Notes under the pieces: model-generated | Database searches by the model: none | Told to the model about the DNA's origin: nothing | The model's input: the letters and a program-made list of their open reading frames with translations, nothing else | Source: Glandiceps talaboti | Taxonomy: Eukaryota > Hemichordata > Enteropneusta > Spengelidae | Reading direction: 5' to 3' | Assembly (NCBI RefSeq): GCF_964340395.1 | Contig: NC_135553.1 | Coordinates: forward strand, 25,846,949-25,910,948 | Length of the DNA: 64,000 nucleotides | Shown: piece by piece, positions 35,519-48,057 of the stretch | Numbering within the stretch: position 1 is the stretch's first letter | How the letters are laid out: each line of letters opens with the position of its first letter | Program-made: the position numbers and the translations under genes

Positions 35519-36800
35519 ATGGCTTGCTCCCAATGGGCATTGCCTGGAGGGGGTTATTACCATTCCATCTGTGTGTGCCTACCTGCATGTATGTATGTGT
35601 GTGTTAATCCTCAGGTCTCTGGTATGCACTATTTTCATCCAAACCTGACACAAAGGTAGCCTACTATGTGAGACATAAACATCACTGTGTTGCAACCAAA
35701 TCAAATATGTCTGAATGTTGGCTATATTTTTTTGTAAAATTTCACAATTTGCATCATATCTTTAAGTGCCTACACCCATATTGTCAAAGATAAACTTTCT
35801 GTTAAGACTTTGACCTTGAAAGTCATCTCCAAGGCCAAATAGCCAAATTGGGTTTATTTACAGCTCATGTCTCTAACATAAGCCAATTTCACCAAGACAG
35901 CACAAATGTCAGGTGCAATTGTCCACAGATATATGTCACTTTGTTTTGATGATTACATATTGAATTAACAAAGTGATTCCACCACTGTGTTAGTGGATTA
36001 AGTGTAAGATCAGCTACAATACATTACACTCTATGTAAATTGCATATAGCATGTTGATTACTTAATAATATATTGTGTACAAATATTTGGTCAACAGTGT
36101 GACCTTATGATCTTTACTATGTGCATAATTATCACTGTCAGTGTGGGTGTAATACATATAGTGTTTGGCTATCAATGTTATGCCTTGCTCAAGTCCGACA
36201 AGTCTCAAATGTAACCAAACATCAACATTATTTGAGTTAAAGTTCAGGTTTTAGCACTCAACGGGCACTGCCCAGAGGGGTTTATTTTTATACTATTATC
36301 GAACATGAGCTTTCTTTTCAGACCTTGATCTTTGACCTTGAAAGTCTTCTTCAAGATCAAATAGCCAAATTTGGGTTATCCTCATAGCTTTTTGAATAAA
36401 TCTTTCAAATGATATGTTAATCATGACTTGGGTTTCACTATATGAGGCATGTGCAAGTCACTTAATTTCTGACTATGACCTTGATCTGTATAGTGCAGTG
36501 GTGACCATATTTTGATAGCAAAGCACATTGTGCCTGTTAAACTTTGATAAGGACACCATCAAAATGTGTACCCTCACATTACCAATGATGAGCTTTCTGA
36601 TGAGACCACGATCTTTGACCTTGACACACATTTTCTCGGTGAAATGACCAGTCTTTCTTTATACTTTAACTCAAGAAGTTGGATACACAAAGACTCTCTA
36701 GAACCCAAAGATCAGCTTTCTTTTTATACCTTGATGTTTGACTTTGACCTCCATATTTAAAGTCAAATAGCAAATTGATCAATAAATTATAAAGTTTTGT
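35460..36800. repeat. dispersed repeat with TG tract and tgaccttga-type units
   Basis: A TG microsatellite (35,466-35,514) is followed by aatgggcattgcctggaggg. Degenerate units then contain ctttgaccttgaaagtc and caaatagccaaattt near 35,810, 36,330, 36,610 and 36,735. The gggcactgcccagaggg phrase recurs at 36,260. No coding region recognised. Confidence 0.7.
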
Positions 36801-37083
36801 ATCTAGATACATTATTCAAATTGTAAAATAACTTCAATATAAAACGCACCAGTGGGGGCCATGTCTTTGAATGAAGGCTTATACTTTGAATGTTTTATCA
36901 ATGTTCACCTTCAGAAGTATTCCTAATGAAAGCCCAACATAACAGACATTGACATCCCTAGAAATACTCTTCAATGTCCGTAAGAGTCAAACAAAGCATT
37001 TCCATGTTAAGATTGCCAGAAATACACCACACTAGTTGGGGGCTATGTCTTCGACTGAAGCCAAGGCTTGTTGGTTTTCAAAA

Positions 37084-37760
37084 AAATGTAAACCCAACTT
37101 TTACAGGCCGACTGGTCTGAAATTTGGGTTGGGATATGTAGATAAAGAATTAATTATTCAGGACAAATGATCTAATCAGTGATTATTCAAATTAGGTCTA
37201 AAAATAAGACTTTTGATGAAAAACATGTAGAAAACTATTTGATGTATGGAGCTGAGATTTGATGGGGATGTTTCTAGAGGTGTTATTCGAGGAATGGTTA
37301 TTCTGCAAGTGTTAAAGACATAAACAAATCTGATCTAGACAACCATTATTATATGTCCTATGCAACAACCAAATGGTAGTATAATTTGCAACGATAACAT
37401 TATTAGGCAGGCAAGTGGATAAATATTTCAATTAATGTATGTAAATATGCCTGGCAACGACACTACGCTCATAGCAACAACCAAAAGATGGTTCATTCAA
37501 AGATAATAACGATGAATACACGATTGGATAAACGTTATAGTAATGGACACTTGATGCTTAGGAACAAGACCACGCCCATAGCACTATCCAAATGATAGAC
37601 TAGTGTATATTGCAAAGATAACAGGCGTGGCTAGCTTTGACGTGGTTATAATAAATCAGGTCTAGCAAAAAGACCACGCCCCTAGCAACATTGAAATGAT
37701 GGTGTTTATTACAAAGATGGTAACAAAGATGGTTTTAAAGGGTGTGGCGCTGCTTGCTTT
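37084..37760. repeat. dispersed repeat, family R1, partial copy
   Basis: Shares ctgaaatttgggttggg, atatgcctggcaacga and the accacgcccatagca units with 400-1,200 and 49,891-50,460. It lacks the TG-tract head. Confidence 0.7.
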
Positions 37761-37924
37761 TAAACAAGACATGAAAAGTAGGCCTTAAAAGAAATAACTT
37801 AGATATAACTCGAAAGAAAGAAATGAAAGTATGAGTCATCTTGATTGTGGATGCTTCCTACTGAACAACGAGTTGAGCAACTAAAACTAATGCCCCGGTT
37901 ATCTTTCCGATCAGTTAAGTCTAA

Positions 37925-38157
37925 GGGACCAATCTGTTTCTTCAGTCGGGGGGGGGGGGGTGGTAGGGGGTTCACCCTGTTTTTGAAATTGGCAGGGGGG
38001 GGGTCATTGTGTTTTGGATTGTGATGGAAGAAAACGTCCTTTTCTACAATTTCATATAGCCTTGTCTGAAATGTGGTACATGTAAATATTTGTTCTTGTC
38101 CCTGTTTCTTACATCAATTCTTCAATATTACTTCATGTAAGAGTTCAAACATAACTT

Positions 38158-38210
<53 letters not shown>

Positions 38211-39633
38211 GTATTACCTAGCTACCACTCTATTTACATAACATATTATTTAAGTACTTGGCTGTTTCACAATCAATGCTTCACTTATATTGCACTTTGG
38301 GGCAAAGTGAATTTTCTATTTCGGACACTACATGTTATTGACACTACAAATCACCACATCTCATCAGATTCCAGTTTCTAGTATACACTAGGTATGACCA
38401 CCTTAAGTTCTCTAACATACCGGTGACTTTACTATACATGCAATATTAATGCCCCTATACCATGTTACGGGCCCATTTTTACGTGACATAGGAAACTCAT
38501 TTGAAACATACATTTACGTTAGCTTTTCAAAGTTTGGAAATATTACCTCAAAGGCTATCAATAACATAAAAATTGCCTTTTAATAGAAACAAAAAAACCC
38601 TCAAGATCTGCCAGGGGAAAACCTCAAGGACTCCCTCACCCCCAGAGGTCACTCGTGCATTCAACCAACAATCAGATGCACCAATCTTTTTACTATTATA
38701 ATGGTATTAAACTTTTCTTAAATATTTTCACCCTATGCTAATGAGATGATATTGTCTTTTAAAGATGTCAGAAATGTTTGCCAAGATAGTCTAAAATTGC
38801 CTAATCTCCCCTACCAATGATACTACAACATTAGATGTGCTGACCTTTATTATAATGATGGCATTTAACTTCTTAAGAACATATTTCAACCCTATGTATG
38901 TTATAAAGAATAGTTGCTGATACTTGATGGTGCTGCCTTGTAAAGCTTGAAGGTTATTGCTTGAAAGGGTCTGAATAGCCTAAAAATGGCTTTAAGAGTA
39001 AAAAACCATCCAGGGCTTTTTCACATGAGGTGGACACATCCCAGTCTCAAGCTCTTCCCCTCTTACTGTCAAGATGCTATCAAAGTATATTTAAAAAATA
39101 TTTCAACCCTATGTAGTTGCTTTTTACATGTTGGTGCTGTCTTGTAAAGCTTGGAAATTATTGTCTGAAAGGGTCTGAACAGTCTCAAAATTGACTTTTC
39201 AGAGTAAAAAACCTCCAGGGCTTCTAGGGGGAGACCCCCCTTATAGGACCCCCCTCCCCATGAGAGGTGTACATATTCCCTTCTCAAGCTTTCCCCCTAC
39301 CTTTTACTGTAAAGATGCTTAGCCTATTAAACTCTTTATGGAATACATTTACCCTGTATAGTCAATAATTATATGATAGTGCTAATCTGGGATCTTATAA
39401 AATATTTGCAAGACACTCAAGCAGTCCACACTGTATCACGATCAAAAAATACCTGTCATGTGAATATGATATATATGGGGGGGGGGGGGGGGGGTCATCT
39501 TGTTTTAGAATTAGGTGATGGGGTCAGCCTGTTTTCGGTTTTACTGATGGGGGGGGGGGTCAGTGACTTTTGTCGGCCCGATGGAACGATACACCGACCC
39601 CCCCCCCCCCCCGGAGAAACGTACCCCGGTCTC
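37925..39633. mobile_element. long repeat element, arm A of an inverted pair
   Basis: This is an inverted counterpart of 50,466-53,407. The ends read gggaccaatctg...ggtctc, a degenerate form of the terminal repeat in arm B, and TAA flanks both sides. Inside are G tracts, an ACATAT microsatellite (38,158-38,210), and three to four tandem units of about 230 bp. These carry ttactgtaaagatgct, tttcaaccctatg and aaaacctccagggc. No transposase was recognised. Confidence 0.82.
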
Positions 39634-39649
39634 TAACCAGCAGTAGGCA

Positions 39650-41460
39650 TTCATACCACGCTAGATCAAGTTCTTTCTCCATTTATATTTCAACCTTCAG
39701 TACTCAGATTCAAATTTGGAACAGTCAACTTCAGTGTATTCATAATGCGAGCTCTTTACAACATTTAAGAAAAGGGTTAAAGTTTTTATATGTATGTTCT
39801 AGTTTGTCCTTGTTCTACTTTCATTTTCATCCATATTTTAGTGGTGTCAGCGTTTGTCTTTTAGTATATTTTGTCTGATATATATTGTATTTCATCGTGT
39901 GATGTGAGAGGACCACAATGGAAATAAGGTGTTAAAACTTGTTTGTGTCATCCTGTAAAGATACGGTACGGTGTGTGAGGGCGCCCGCCCGTCACAGTGT
40001 ACCTTCCAGACTACCTGGCGGCAAAGGTATTCGCAGTGCTGTATATTTTGTCTTTCTTGAAAAGTGATTGTTGTCGTATTTGCAAATCGTGTTTGTTTGT
40101 GGTTTTCCAACTATTTTTTTTGGAAAATCCATTCCAATCCAAACAATCATTCTCTTTATTAGCCCTACATTTCCATCAACATTTTCTACATCCTTTTTTT
40201 TTCAGTATACCTGGGCCTTATTTTTAAATGTTATCGCATGAGTTAGTTTTTTTTTTGTTCCCCTTAGTTTTTATTCTTTTTAGATTCTTACATGTTAAGA
40301 AAAATCCCCGAAAGGAATTGATACGTCAGAAAGTTTTAGCGAATAAACTAATTGTAACCAGACTGTGTCATCCTCCAAATCAATGTTTTACTCACGTTCT
40401 GGTTCAAGTTCAAACAACACCTAGCCGGTACCTGTACTACAGTTGGACTGATTGCATTTGTTTTTCATTTTTGCAGCAATAGACAAAATAGGTTACACTT
40501 ACAGGTATGTTAATAGTTCACGAGTAAAATGACGTAAAGACAGAGGTAAGTTCAAAGTTCACCATTTACTATCTTGGCTTGGATTGCAAATCTCTCGGAA
40601 CCACAATTTGACCCCGGAATTTGACATCCAGTGTTCAGTTCTGCTGGAAAGGTGAAGTATATTTCATGTATCATTTGAGACTAGTGTATTGTTACTAGTG
40701 TATTTGTCACCAAAAACCACAGATAAGTAAGAAACTGGGGTTGCTTTCGTGCTCAGGTCCACAGGTACTCGAATGGTAAATAAATCTTATTTACCATGCA
40801 TATTTAAAAAAACAATCATACAGATTGATTCGAGTACCTTTGCTCAGGTCCATCTCAGGCCTTCTAATGTGTCAGAGGGTCCTGTCGTTTTCATTGGCTA
40901 ACACAGCGGGAAGGTGACAACAATTTACACACCCGGGTTACATCCCGTAGTTGCATAGTTTACGTAAAAAGGCGATGCACGCATATCCTGTATGCTCTTA
41001 AAGTTCAAAATCATTATAATATGTTATGGCTCCGACCACAATAAGTCTGCTATTAAATAGCCAATGACGTAATGTTGACTTAAAGATTATTTAGAATTGT
41101 AGATAATAGTATAAATTGTAAGTCATATCAAAGCAATGCTTAGCCTGGACTTGGATTAATTATACTGACAGTATAATTACTCCAAGTATAATTACTCCAA
41201 GGTCTGGATCCCCGAGCTGGCTCATGTTTGGATAGCAATGCTTGACTAGACTCCCGGACTAGACTGTACGCTACGTCGTGTCGTTCCGCCCTCACCGGCT
41301 TGCTCTGTGGGTTGACCGATATATGAGGGCGCCCTATCACGGCTTATCAAGTACGCGTACACTAAAACAATACATGCTGATCATAGGGACCCGGCGCCCG
41401 GCCCAGGCTTACATTTATTTTCTTTGTTTGTGGTAATATGTTTACGAAAACTCACAAAGC
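39650..41460. other. no gene recognised
   Basis: Short AT-rich ORFs only. A small inverted/tandem motif, gtataattactccaag, occurs twice at 41,170-41,200 and again near 53,790. Confidence 0.5.
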
Positions 41461-41464
41461 AAAA

Positions 41465-41597
41465 CCCCCCCCCCCAACCCTCCCCCCCCAAAAACCCAAC
41501 AACAAACAAACAAACAAACAAACAAACAAACAAACAAACAAACAAACAAACAAACAAACAAACAAACAAACAAACAAACAAACAAACAAACAAACAA
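41465..41597. repeat. poly-C tracts and (CAAA)n microsatellite
   Basis: C runs at 41,465-41,490, then about 23 AAAC units. Long low-complexity ORFs on both strands here are artefacts. Confidence 0.97.
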
Positions 41598-42069
41598 CAA
41601 CATAACAACATGAACAACAGGGCAATTACAAATCAATATCAACAATATTTCTATGTAACAAAAATTTCAATATGTTTTCCTATCCATGTATGTGAAATTG
41701 TCACTTTTTTCATACCCCTCTCGGGACCTGGGACACAGGATTGTTGTATTGCCAAAATAGCTGGGTTTATGATAAATAGCAGCAAACAGGTAGATAATAG
41801 CAACAATTGGGAGGATATTCAGCTACTGTAGATAATAGCCACAATTAGCCCGACTAGCCAGTTAGCAGCTAGCAACTCTATGACTCTCCAAGGGCCTTGT
41901 AGTCTAATAACCCAGGGATCAGGACGATTCGAAAAGATAATTTGTTTTTATGATTTTTCAGATTTCTTATATAATTTTCTTATTTTCTCTATATTTCAAA
42001 TAAAGTTTAAATATTGCCATCATAACTATTCTTTCCTTGGACTATTTTTTCGTATTCCTACTCTCCCTG

Positions 42070-42312
42070 TCTTATCAGCATTTACCAACTTTTCATTAAT
42101 TAGTGCACACCTAATCCTAGAACAAACATACAGGTTTCTTGACATTGCCCTAACCAGTGTAAACATCTACTGATCTGACTAATGGTAATTGTTGGATCAG
42201 TAGATGGTGTACTCACTGCATGGGTAATGTGTTAGTTTGGCAGATAGCCTGTGAATTTGTTCTAAGATTAGCTGTGCACTAATTAATACAAAGATGATAA
42301 ATTCTGATAAAA
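42070..42312. mobile_element. fold-back element, about 240 bp
   Basis: The arms are inverted copies around a centre near 42,185. attaattagtgcacacctaa (left) pairs with the reverse of ttagctgtgcactaattaat (right), and gtagatg/ctgatc motifs pair near the centre. Non-coding; MITE-like. Confidence 0.82.
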
Positions 42313-42646
42313 AGTTTGACTAAAATATTTTTACCAACCTCCTGTAAATTCTGCTCGTTCCCTTAGTTTGCATTTTGCACAGAAATATAATTCAGGCTAG
42401 ATATGTATACTCTCTGTTTAAAATGGGTAGGACATTATCCACATATCAGGGCATGGAATGGCAAGACAACTAAATTATTAAATTGAGGAAAGCTTCATGA
42501 AACAGTTAATTTCTCAGGGACATTGTCACCACATAACCAATGGAATTTTAGATATTGTAAGGGAGATTTCATTTGGAAGTATAAGATGGTTTCCATGAAA
42601 ATTCGCATACTTTAATAGCAAACACACTACAACCAGCGACAGACAA

Positions 42647-42980
42647 GCATTTACAGGCAGAACATGACTGTTACAAAACAGGGAAAATAAAACAACTGAA
42701 ATGGATTAATAACATTTGGCACAGCATGTTGGAAGTAGAGAGACAAGTATTACATTCCATCATTTGATTAGAACACTTTTAATGTCTTTTTACATAATAG
42801 GTCACATTCACAACCAATTTTCATGTACCTCTGTCATTTCATATACTCGGTAAAGAGGCCATAAAACTATTCTTATTAAACAGGTGTCTATATGGTTCCA
42901 ACATGCTGTGCCAATTCATTTATTTATTTCCCCTGTTTGTAACAAGTTCACTACTGAAACTCTGCTTGTAAATGCTTGTT
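42647..42980. mobile_element. fold-back element, about 330 bp
   Basis: Left arm 42,647-42,735 (aagcatttacaggcagaaca to ggcacagcatgttggaa) is inverted at about 42,897-42,980. The inner ends, ggcacagcatgttggaa, are exact. The loop is about 160 bp. A 61-codon ORF just to the right (42,976-43,161) has no recognised homology. Confidence 0.82.
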
Positions 42981-43617
42981 TGTATATAATTCCACTTGTA
43001 AATGTTTCACTTTCGCTGGCTGTACTATCAATCCAAAAATAGACATTGATGACAACTGTCAATTAAAAGTGTCAGATGAACTGATTGCATTATTGAATGA
43101 AAAAACAAATAATTTCAATGAGACACTGCCCCGCCCCTTTCTTAGATGTGCTACATTTTAGTGGGACACGCAGAAGTACTTAAAAACAAAAAGGGGATAA
43201 AGGGAAATACAAAACACAGTGAAGAATGCTCTTTTGTTTTTCTAATAAATGCAATCGATAGCACAAACCAGCCAAAATAACGGCAGTTTTATTTCATTTT
43301 GGTACTTGTAAATGTATAATTACTTTGTAATCTCAGTGAACATACAATAGAATATGATGATAGTGTCTTTAATATCAAAATGGCCCTTAATTTAAAATAA
43401 AGCCTGAGTAAAACGTCTTGGCCAGAAACACTTTACTGTTTATTCAGAAAAACAGTCAGAGAAAACAGTAGTTATGATGGCAATATTTAAATTTTATAAG
43501 AAATATAGCGACAAATACTGTTCTTATATATATATATACTCAACTCAACATATATACAATATGTCTATACTGGAGCAAACAGTGCTCAATACATATACAT
43601 GTAGAGCGGTATAACTA

Positions 43618-43622
43618 TATAG

Positions 43623-43690
<68 letters not shown>

Positions 43691-43804
43691 CTAAATAGTT
43701 ATATATATATATATATATATATAATACATACATACATACATACATACATACATACATACATACATACACACATACATACATACATACATACATACATACA
43801 TACA
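43618..43804. repeat. (TA)n and (CATA)n microsatellites
   Basis: TA runs at 43,618-43,722, interrupted by a repeated aactaaatagtta, then about 19 CATA units. It directly abuts a retrotransposon fragment. Confidence 0.97.
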
Positions 43805-43805
43805 T

Positions 43806-44260
43806 CGGATATCGAGATAGTATACAGCTACATGTATAAGTATCTAGGGATAGAATTTCAACCCAATGGTCAGATTGATCTAGCAAAAGACAAACTTTAT
43901 AAAAAGGCAACAAAGGCGTTCTACTCTAAAATCAATTACTTCATCCACTGATATAAACATTCCCACTTTGATCAAAATATTTGATCACGCCATTAGTGTG
44001 AAATTTAAGGAGCAGAGAAATACACTGATAAAACACCAATCGAGAAACTAAACATCAAATTGTTCGAAAAAAGAAAACAGCCTTATTAGTGAGGCTGTCA
44101 AATATAACATAATTAACAAAACAGCCTGGCTACTTTCCACTTCTCAGAGAGCCTTATTCATAATAATATTTGTCATGTTGTATTTAAAGATTCAAACTCT
44201 ATAAAAGCATCAAGTTCTATGAATATCTAGACCGAAGTAGGATTTCAACGTGAGTGTGCG
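43806..44260 (+). pseudogene. non-LTR retrotransposon reverse-transcriptase fragment
   Basis: Starting at 43,829 the frame reads YKYLGIEFQPNGQIDLAKDK and continues LYKKATKAFYSKINYF before a stop. In a shifted frame from about 43,950 it reads DINIPTLIKIFDHAIS, and then, in a further frame, KTPIEKLNIKLFE near 44,035-44,070. These match the order of conserved blocks at the C-terminal end of LINE ORF2 reverse transcriptases (YLG..., TL.K.FD, TPIEKLN), as I know that family. Stops, frameshifts and missing blocks show that it is dead and truncated at both ends. Confidence 0.75.
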
Positions 44261-44318
44261 ATAAATATGCACAGACACGCTGCGCAGACGAATGTCCAGA
44301 CTGTAGCACTCACGCATG

Positions 44319-44328
<10 letters not shown>

Positions 44329-44400
<72 letters not shown>

Positions 44401-44712
44401 TACATACAAACACATACATACATACATACATACATACATACATACATACATACATACATACATGTCCATACACACATACATACATACATACATACATACA
44501 TACATACACACATACATACATACATACATACATACATACATACATACATACATACATACATACATACATGTCCATACACACATACATACATACATACATA
44601 CATACATACATACATACACACATACATACATACATACATACATACATACATGATACATACATACATACATACATACATACATACATACATACATACATGT
44701 CCATACACACAT
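44329..44712. repeat. large (CA)n / (CATA)n compound microsatellite
   Basis: A CA tract followed by CATA runs, with three copies of an interrupting catgtccatacacac. Six-frame ORFs of up to 169 codons here are artefacts of the repeat. Confidence 0.98.
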
Positions 44713-45115
44713 ATACACTTTACCACATTTTCTATATGTCTTACTATAGTTCAGCTATTCTAAACACTGTTTATTATGTCATATCTGAGTATTGGTACTT
44801 GACATTCAATTTTAGTTTTATCTAAATAGTAAACATTGGCGAGAGATTCTTCAACAACTATGTCTAAATCAAGTAAACCAATATTCAGTGAATGATATCA
44901 ATCCATTGGAGCAAGAGTCACTGTCCCTTTCATGAGTACGATTGGACAGGGTTTCCTTTTTAGTCGATGAGATCTACAGATATAGATCATATGGCTAATC
45001 ACAAGTACTGGTCCCTACTTTATAATCCAATGCAACAACCAGAAAACTAATAAACCATGATTATATACTTTTTCCCAATAGATTATTTGACAGTTTGGTA
45101 CAGCAACACATAGCA

Positions 45116-45901
45116 ATGGCAACAGAAGGACCATGTAAACCTGGTGACACCAGAAAAGATGTTGTAACCAAGGGAGAGGTTGTGGAGATCAATTCTAATG
45201 TAAAAGCATACCTTGCAAGACCATCTGGGCAACCAAAAGCAGCAATATTGGTAATTCATGATATCTTTGGTTATGAGCTGCCAGCCAATCGTGTTATTGC
45301 TGACAACCTTGCACAACATGGTTATACTGCCTTGCTTCCTGATCTCTTTAGGAATGACGCTTGGGATGTCAACATGTACCCACCACCATCCTCATCTACC
45401 TTTTTGGATTGGAGGGCAAGTCATAAACAAGACCGCATTGATGGTGATATTGATGCGTCTCTGGAATACATCCACGATAAATTGGGGATTTCCATTGTTG
45501 GCGCAATTGGATTCTGTTGGGGTGGAAAACAGGTTGTATTGGCAAGTCGAAAGTCATCTGTCAGGTTCAAGGTTGCAGTTGGGTTTTATGCTGTAAGGCT
45601 TGATGTCAATGATGCCGTAGCAATGAAGACACCAACTATGTTGATCTTCGGTGGGCAAGACAGTTTAACTCCAATGCAAGGGATAGCTGAAATCGAAAAA
45701 GCTATGAAAGACTGTAATCGTCTGATTACTACTACTACTAGTGACGTCTCAAAGCTTGATGGTCCTGCAGTCAGAGTAAAAATCTTCAAAGATGTTGGAC
45801 ATGGCTTTGTTCATCGTGGTGACAGATCTGATCCCATTGTTGATGCCGCAGCTAATGAGGCTCTTGATGATATGTATGAGTGGTTGGAAAAGTTCCACTG
45901 A
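45116..45901 (+). CDS. dienelactone hydrolase family protein, CMBL-like, copy 1
   Basis: 261 aa in one exon, an alpha/beta hydrolase of the carboxymethylenebutenolidase (CMBL) type. The nucleophile elbow is GFCWGG with C134; the other catalytic residues are D182 (GGQDSLTP) and H229 (DVGHGFVHR). The HDIFGYELPANRVIADNLA block (48-66) matches the family's oxyanion region. Length fits human CMBL (about 245 aa) plus a short N-terminal extension. Known members are cytosolic hydrolases of cyclic esters and some ester prodrugs; the natural substrate is unknown. The start chosen is ATG at 45,116; upstream in-frame codons look like UTR. A splice acceptor (cccaatag, ending at 45,081) lies 34 bp upstream, so a non-coding first exon is likely but was not found. 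A near-identical copy lies 12.8 kb downstream on the same strand. Confidence 0.93.
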   Translation: MATEGPCKPGDTRKDVVTKGEVVEINSNVKAYLARPSGQPKAAILVIHDIFGYELPANRVIADNLAQHGYTALLPDLFRNDAWDVNMYPPPSSSTFLDWRASHKQDRIDGDIDASLEYIHDKLGISIVGAIGFCWGGKQVVLASRKSSVRFKVAVGFYAVRLDVNDAVAMKTPTMLIFGGQDSLTPMQGIAEIEKAMKDCNRLITTTTSDVSKLDGPAVRVKIFKDVGHGFVHRGDRSDPIVDAAANEALDDMYEWLEKFH

Positions 45902-46520
45902 GTGATTGTTTTATTAGCTATCTATCTAAGTACTCAGAATAGGTGATTCAAGTAAACTTTAAGAGTATCAGTATACACCTTTTTGTAGGGTGAGAACTAA
46001 AATGGTTCAACCCCATCCCCACCCCATGCCCACCACAACTAAAAGATTTTTTTTCAATTCTACATTGAACTATTGATCTCTCCCATTAAAACCAGTTTCT
46101 TCAACAACACAAATAGGGGAATAGGAGAGTATTCCAAAGTATATGGCAATGGTCAAGAACTGATATCATTTGCATAATTACTAGTTTTTAGTAATAGTAA
46201 GAACCTATGATGGATACAGAAATATGGTATATTGTTTACTCGTGAATGTTACAAATCATTTGTGATTGTACCCATGTAATTATTAGTTTTACATTGTTAA
46301 ATTTTAAAGGGCTTGATACCATATTTAAGCCAAGTCATTGTCCTCGAACAGAAAATATGAATAGTCTACACTGGTCGTTCTACGTCACGACAATCCATGT
46401 CTACGCATAGACCCTCTACGTCACTTGTTTTGCGGTGTCCGAAATATGGGGCTAAATGTTCCAAATCACCATTACTTTTGCCAATTTTCCAGAGCTAATA
46501 CTTGTGAAGGTATATTTATG
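45902..46520. other. 3' flank of CMBL-like copy 1
   Basis: The first 20 or so bases after the stop resemble the 3' flank of copy 2 (gtgattgttttattag compared with gtgactttttgttattag). Similarity then fades. No gene recognised. Confidence 0.55.
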
Positions 46521-46526
46521 TATTTC

Positions 46527-46661
46527 ACAATATTTTTCTTCATCCAGCCGGAAAATACTCGTGACCTAAGGATTTGTCAAAACTCGTCTAGCGACTCGTA
46601 GTGACAAGGCTTCCTTATCTTACTCGTATTTTCCTCACCTGAGCGAAGAAAAATATTGTGG
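46527..46661. mobile_element. small fold-back element, about 135 bp
   Basis: cacaatatttttcttc at 46,527-46,542 is exactly inverted at 46,646-46,661. Inner motifs ggaaaatact/cgtattttcc and actcgt/acgagt also pair. Non-coding. Confidence 0.78.
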
Positions 46662-47769
46662 AATAATATTTAATTATTCGTTCCGATATATTTGCATAAA
46701 ATAAGTGTGTATTAAGATCGGCCGATCCGATTGTGTGAGTGTGATTGAATAGCCACTCAACGTAATATCATTTCCATCATGAAAAAGACTTTCATATATA
46801 TTTCGTGTTTGTGTTTCCAACGTTCAATGACTGCTTATGAAAGTGATACATAACCACGACTACTTGTACGTTGTTTCTAACTTTAAAAAGTAATGTGTTT
46901 CTTCTGAGTATTCTTACTAAAATTAATATAGGCCATTTTCTAAATACTTGTGGTTATTATCACCATCAAATTTTTTTATTTGAGGTGACCATATCAACTT
47001 TCTTCAAGTATTGCATGCATCATCAACTTTTGCCTTTAGATTTCCTACGAGAACTCTGTGCTATAATACGTGATAAAATATGACACCCCGTCTTCGTTAT
47101 TTTGTTCATTTATTAGATTTCTCACTTTGATTCTGAGAGTCGTTTATTTAGAATACTTGTATTGTAAGATTTTCTTTTGTTACCAGTTATTTTATTGCGA
47201 GTTTATTCAATGATAATTATAAGTTAATGAAACATTTTATAAGATGTCATGACATTGGTCGAATTTGGATAGTTTTAATTATTTCAATATTATACTCTGT
47301 ATTTTCTGTATTTTCTATATACTACTATTTGTTCGTAATCCTTATCGATATTTCCCCATAATTTCATATTCAGTTTCATATATAATTTAGTTGCATGTCA
47401 GCAAACAATACGGTTTCGTCGTGCACATTATGTTATCGCCTTCCATTTTCTTATTTGCTTTTCCAAATCCGGCAACTTTTCGAATCTCCTGACGGAGTGG
47501 AAAATGTCAAGTACCAATATTTGAATATTTCTAATTTCGCCATTTTCGTCCGCTTGTCAAAAATATTTTCAATTCTAAAATTGAGCTACCAGACTAATAA
47601 TTTTAATCCTAGCTCTTATCGGTAGAATGACGTGAAAAGACGGCATTGACATACTGTGATCAGTTAAGTGTAAACTGTAAAGTGTCAAAGAAAGATTATT
47701 GAGAACACATAGCCTTTGTATACGATAAGTTAGAATTTGGCTGACGATCTCATGTTAAGTTAATTATCA

Positions 47770-48057
47770 CCGATGACTTCATCGTTTACTTTCATCCAAT
47801 CACATATAAGACATCATGGCATCATTTTTTGATAATAGAAATGTAGCCACTTTCTTAAAGTAAGAGTTTTGACAGTAAAGGCCAGTAGAAGAAGATATAG
47901 GAGTTTGGAAAGGTAACTGGCGAAAGTAAATTTTTTGTTGAGCTATTCATGTGTGCTCGGTACAAGAGTAACTTTGAATGTAGTGTGTAGTTAGCTGAAC
48001 ATTCACTACAACATTTGACATAAAGAGGATCTAGGAGAGTAGCGACACTGGTGTGAA
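47770..48057. repeat. direct duplication, copy 1
   Basis: A block of about 290 bp beginning ccgatgacttcatcg, repeated at 48,841-49,175 (offset 1,071 bp) with perhaps 70% identity by eye and several indels. Any coding meaning is uncertain. Confidence 0.75.

Noticed and set aside
41381-41831. Lys/Gln/Thr or Leu/Phe/Val/Cys-rich ORFs
   Set aside because: These are translations of the AAAC microsatellite.
42976-43161. 61-codon ORF beside a fold-back element
   Set aside because: It overlaps the element's right end and has no recognised motif.
44210-44825. Six long His/Thr/Ile or Cys/Val/Tyr ORFs
   Set aside because: All are translations of CA/CATA microsatellites.
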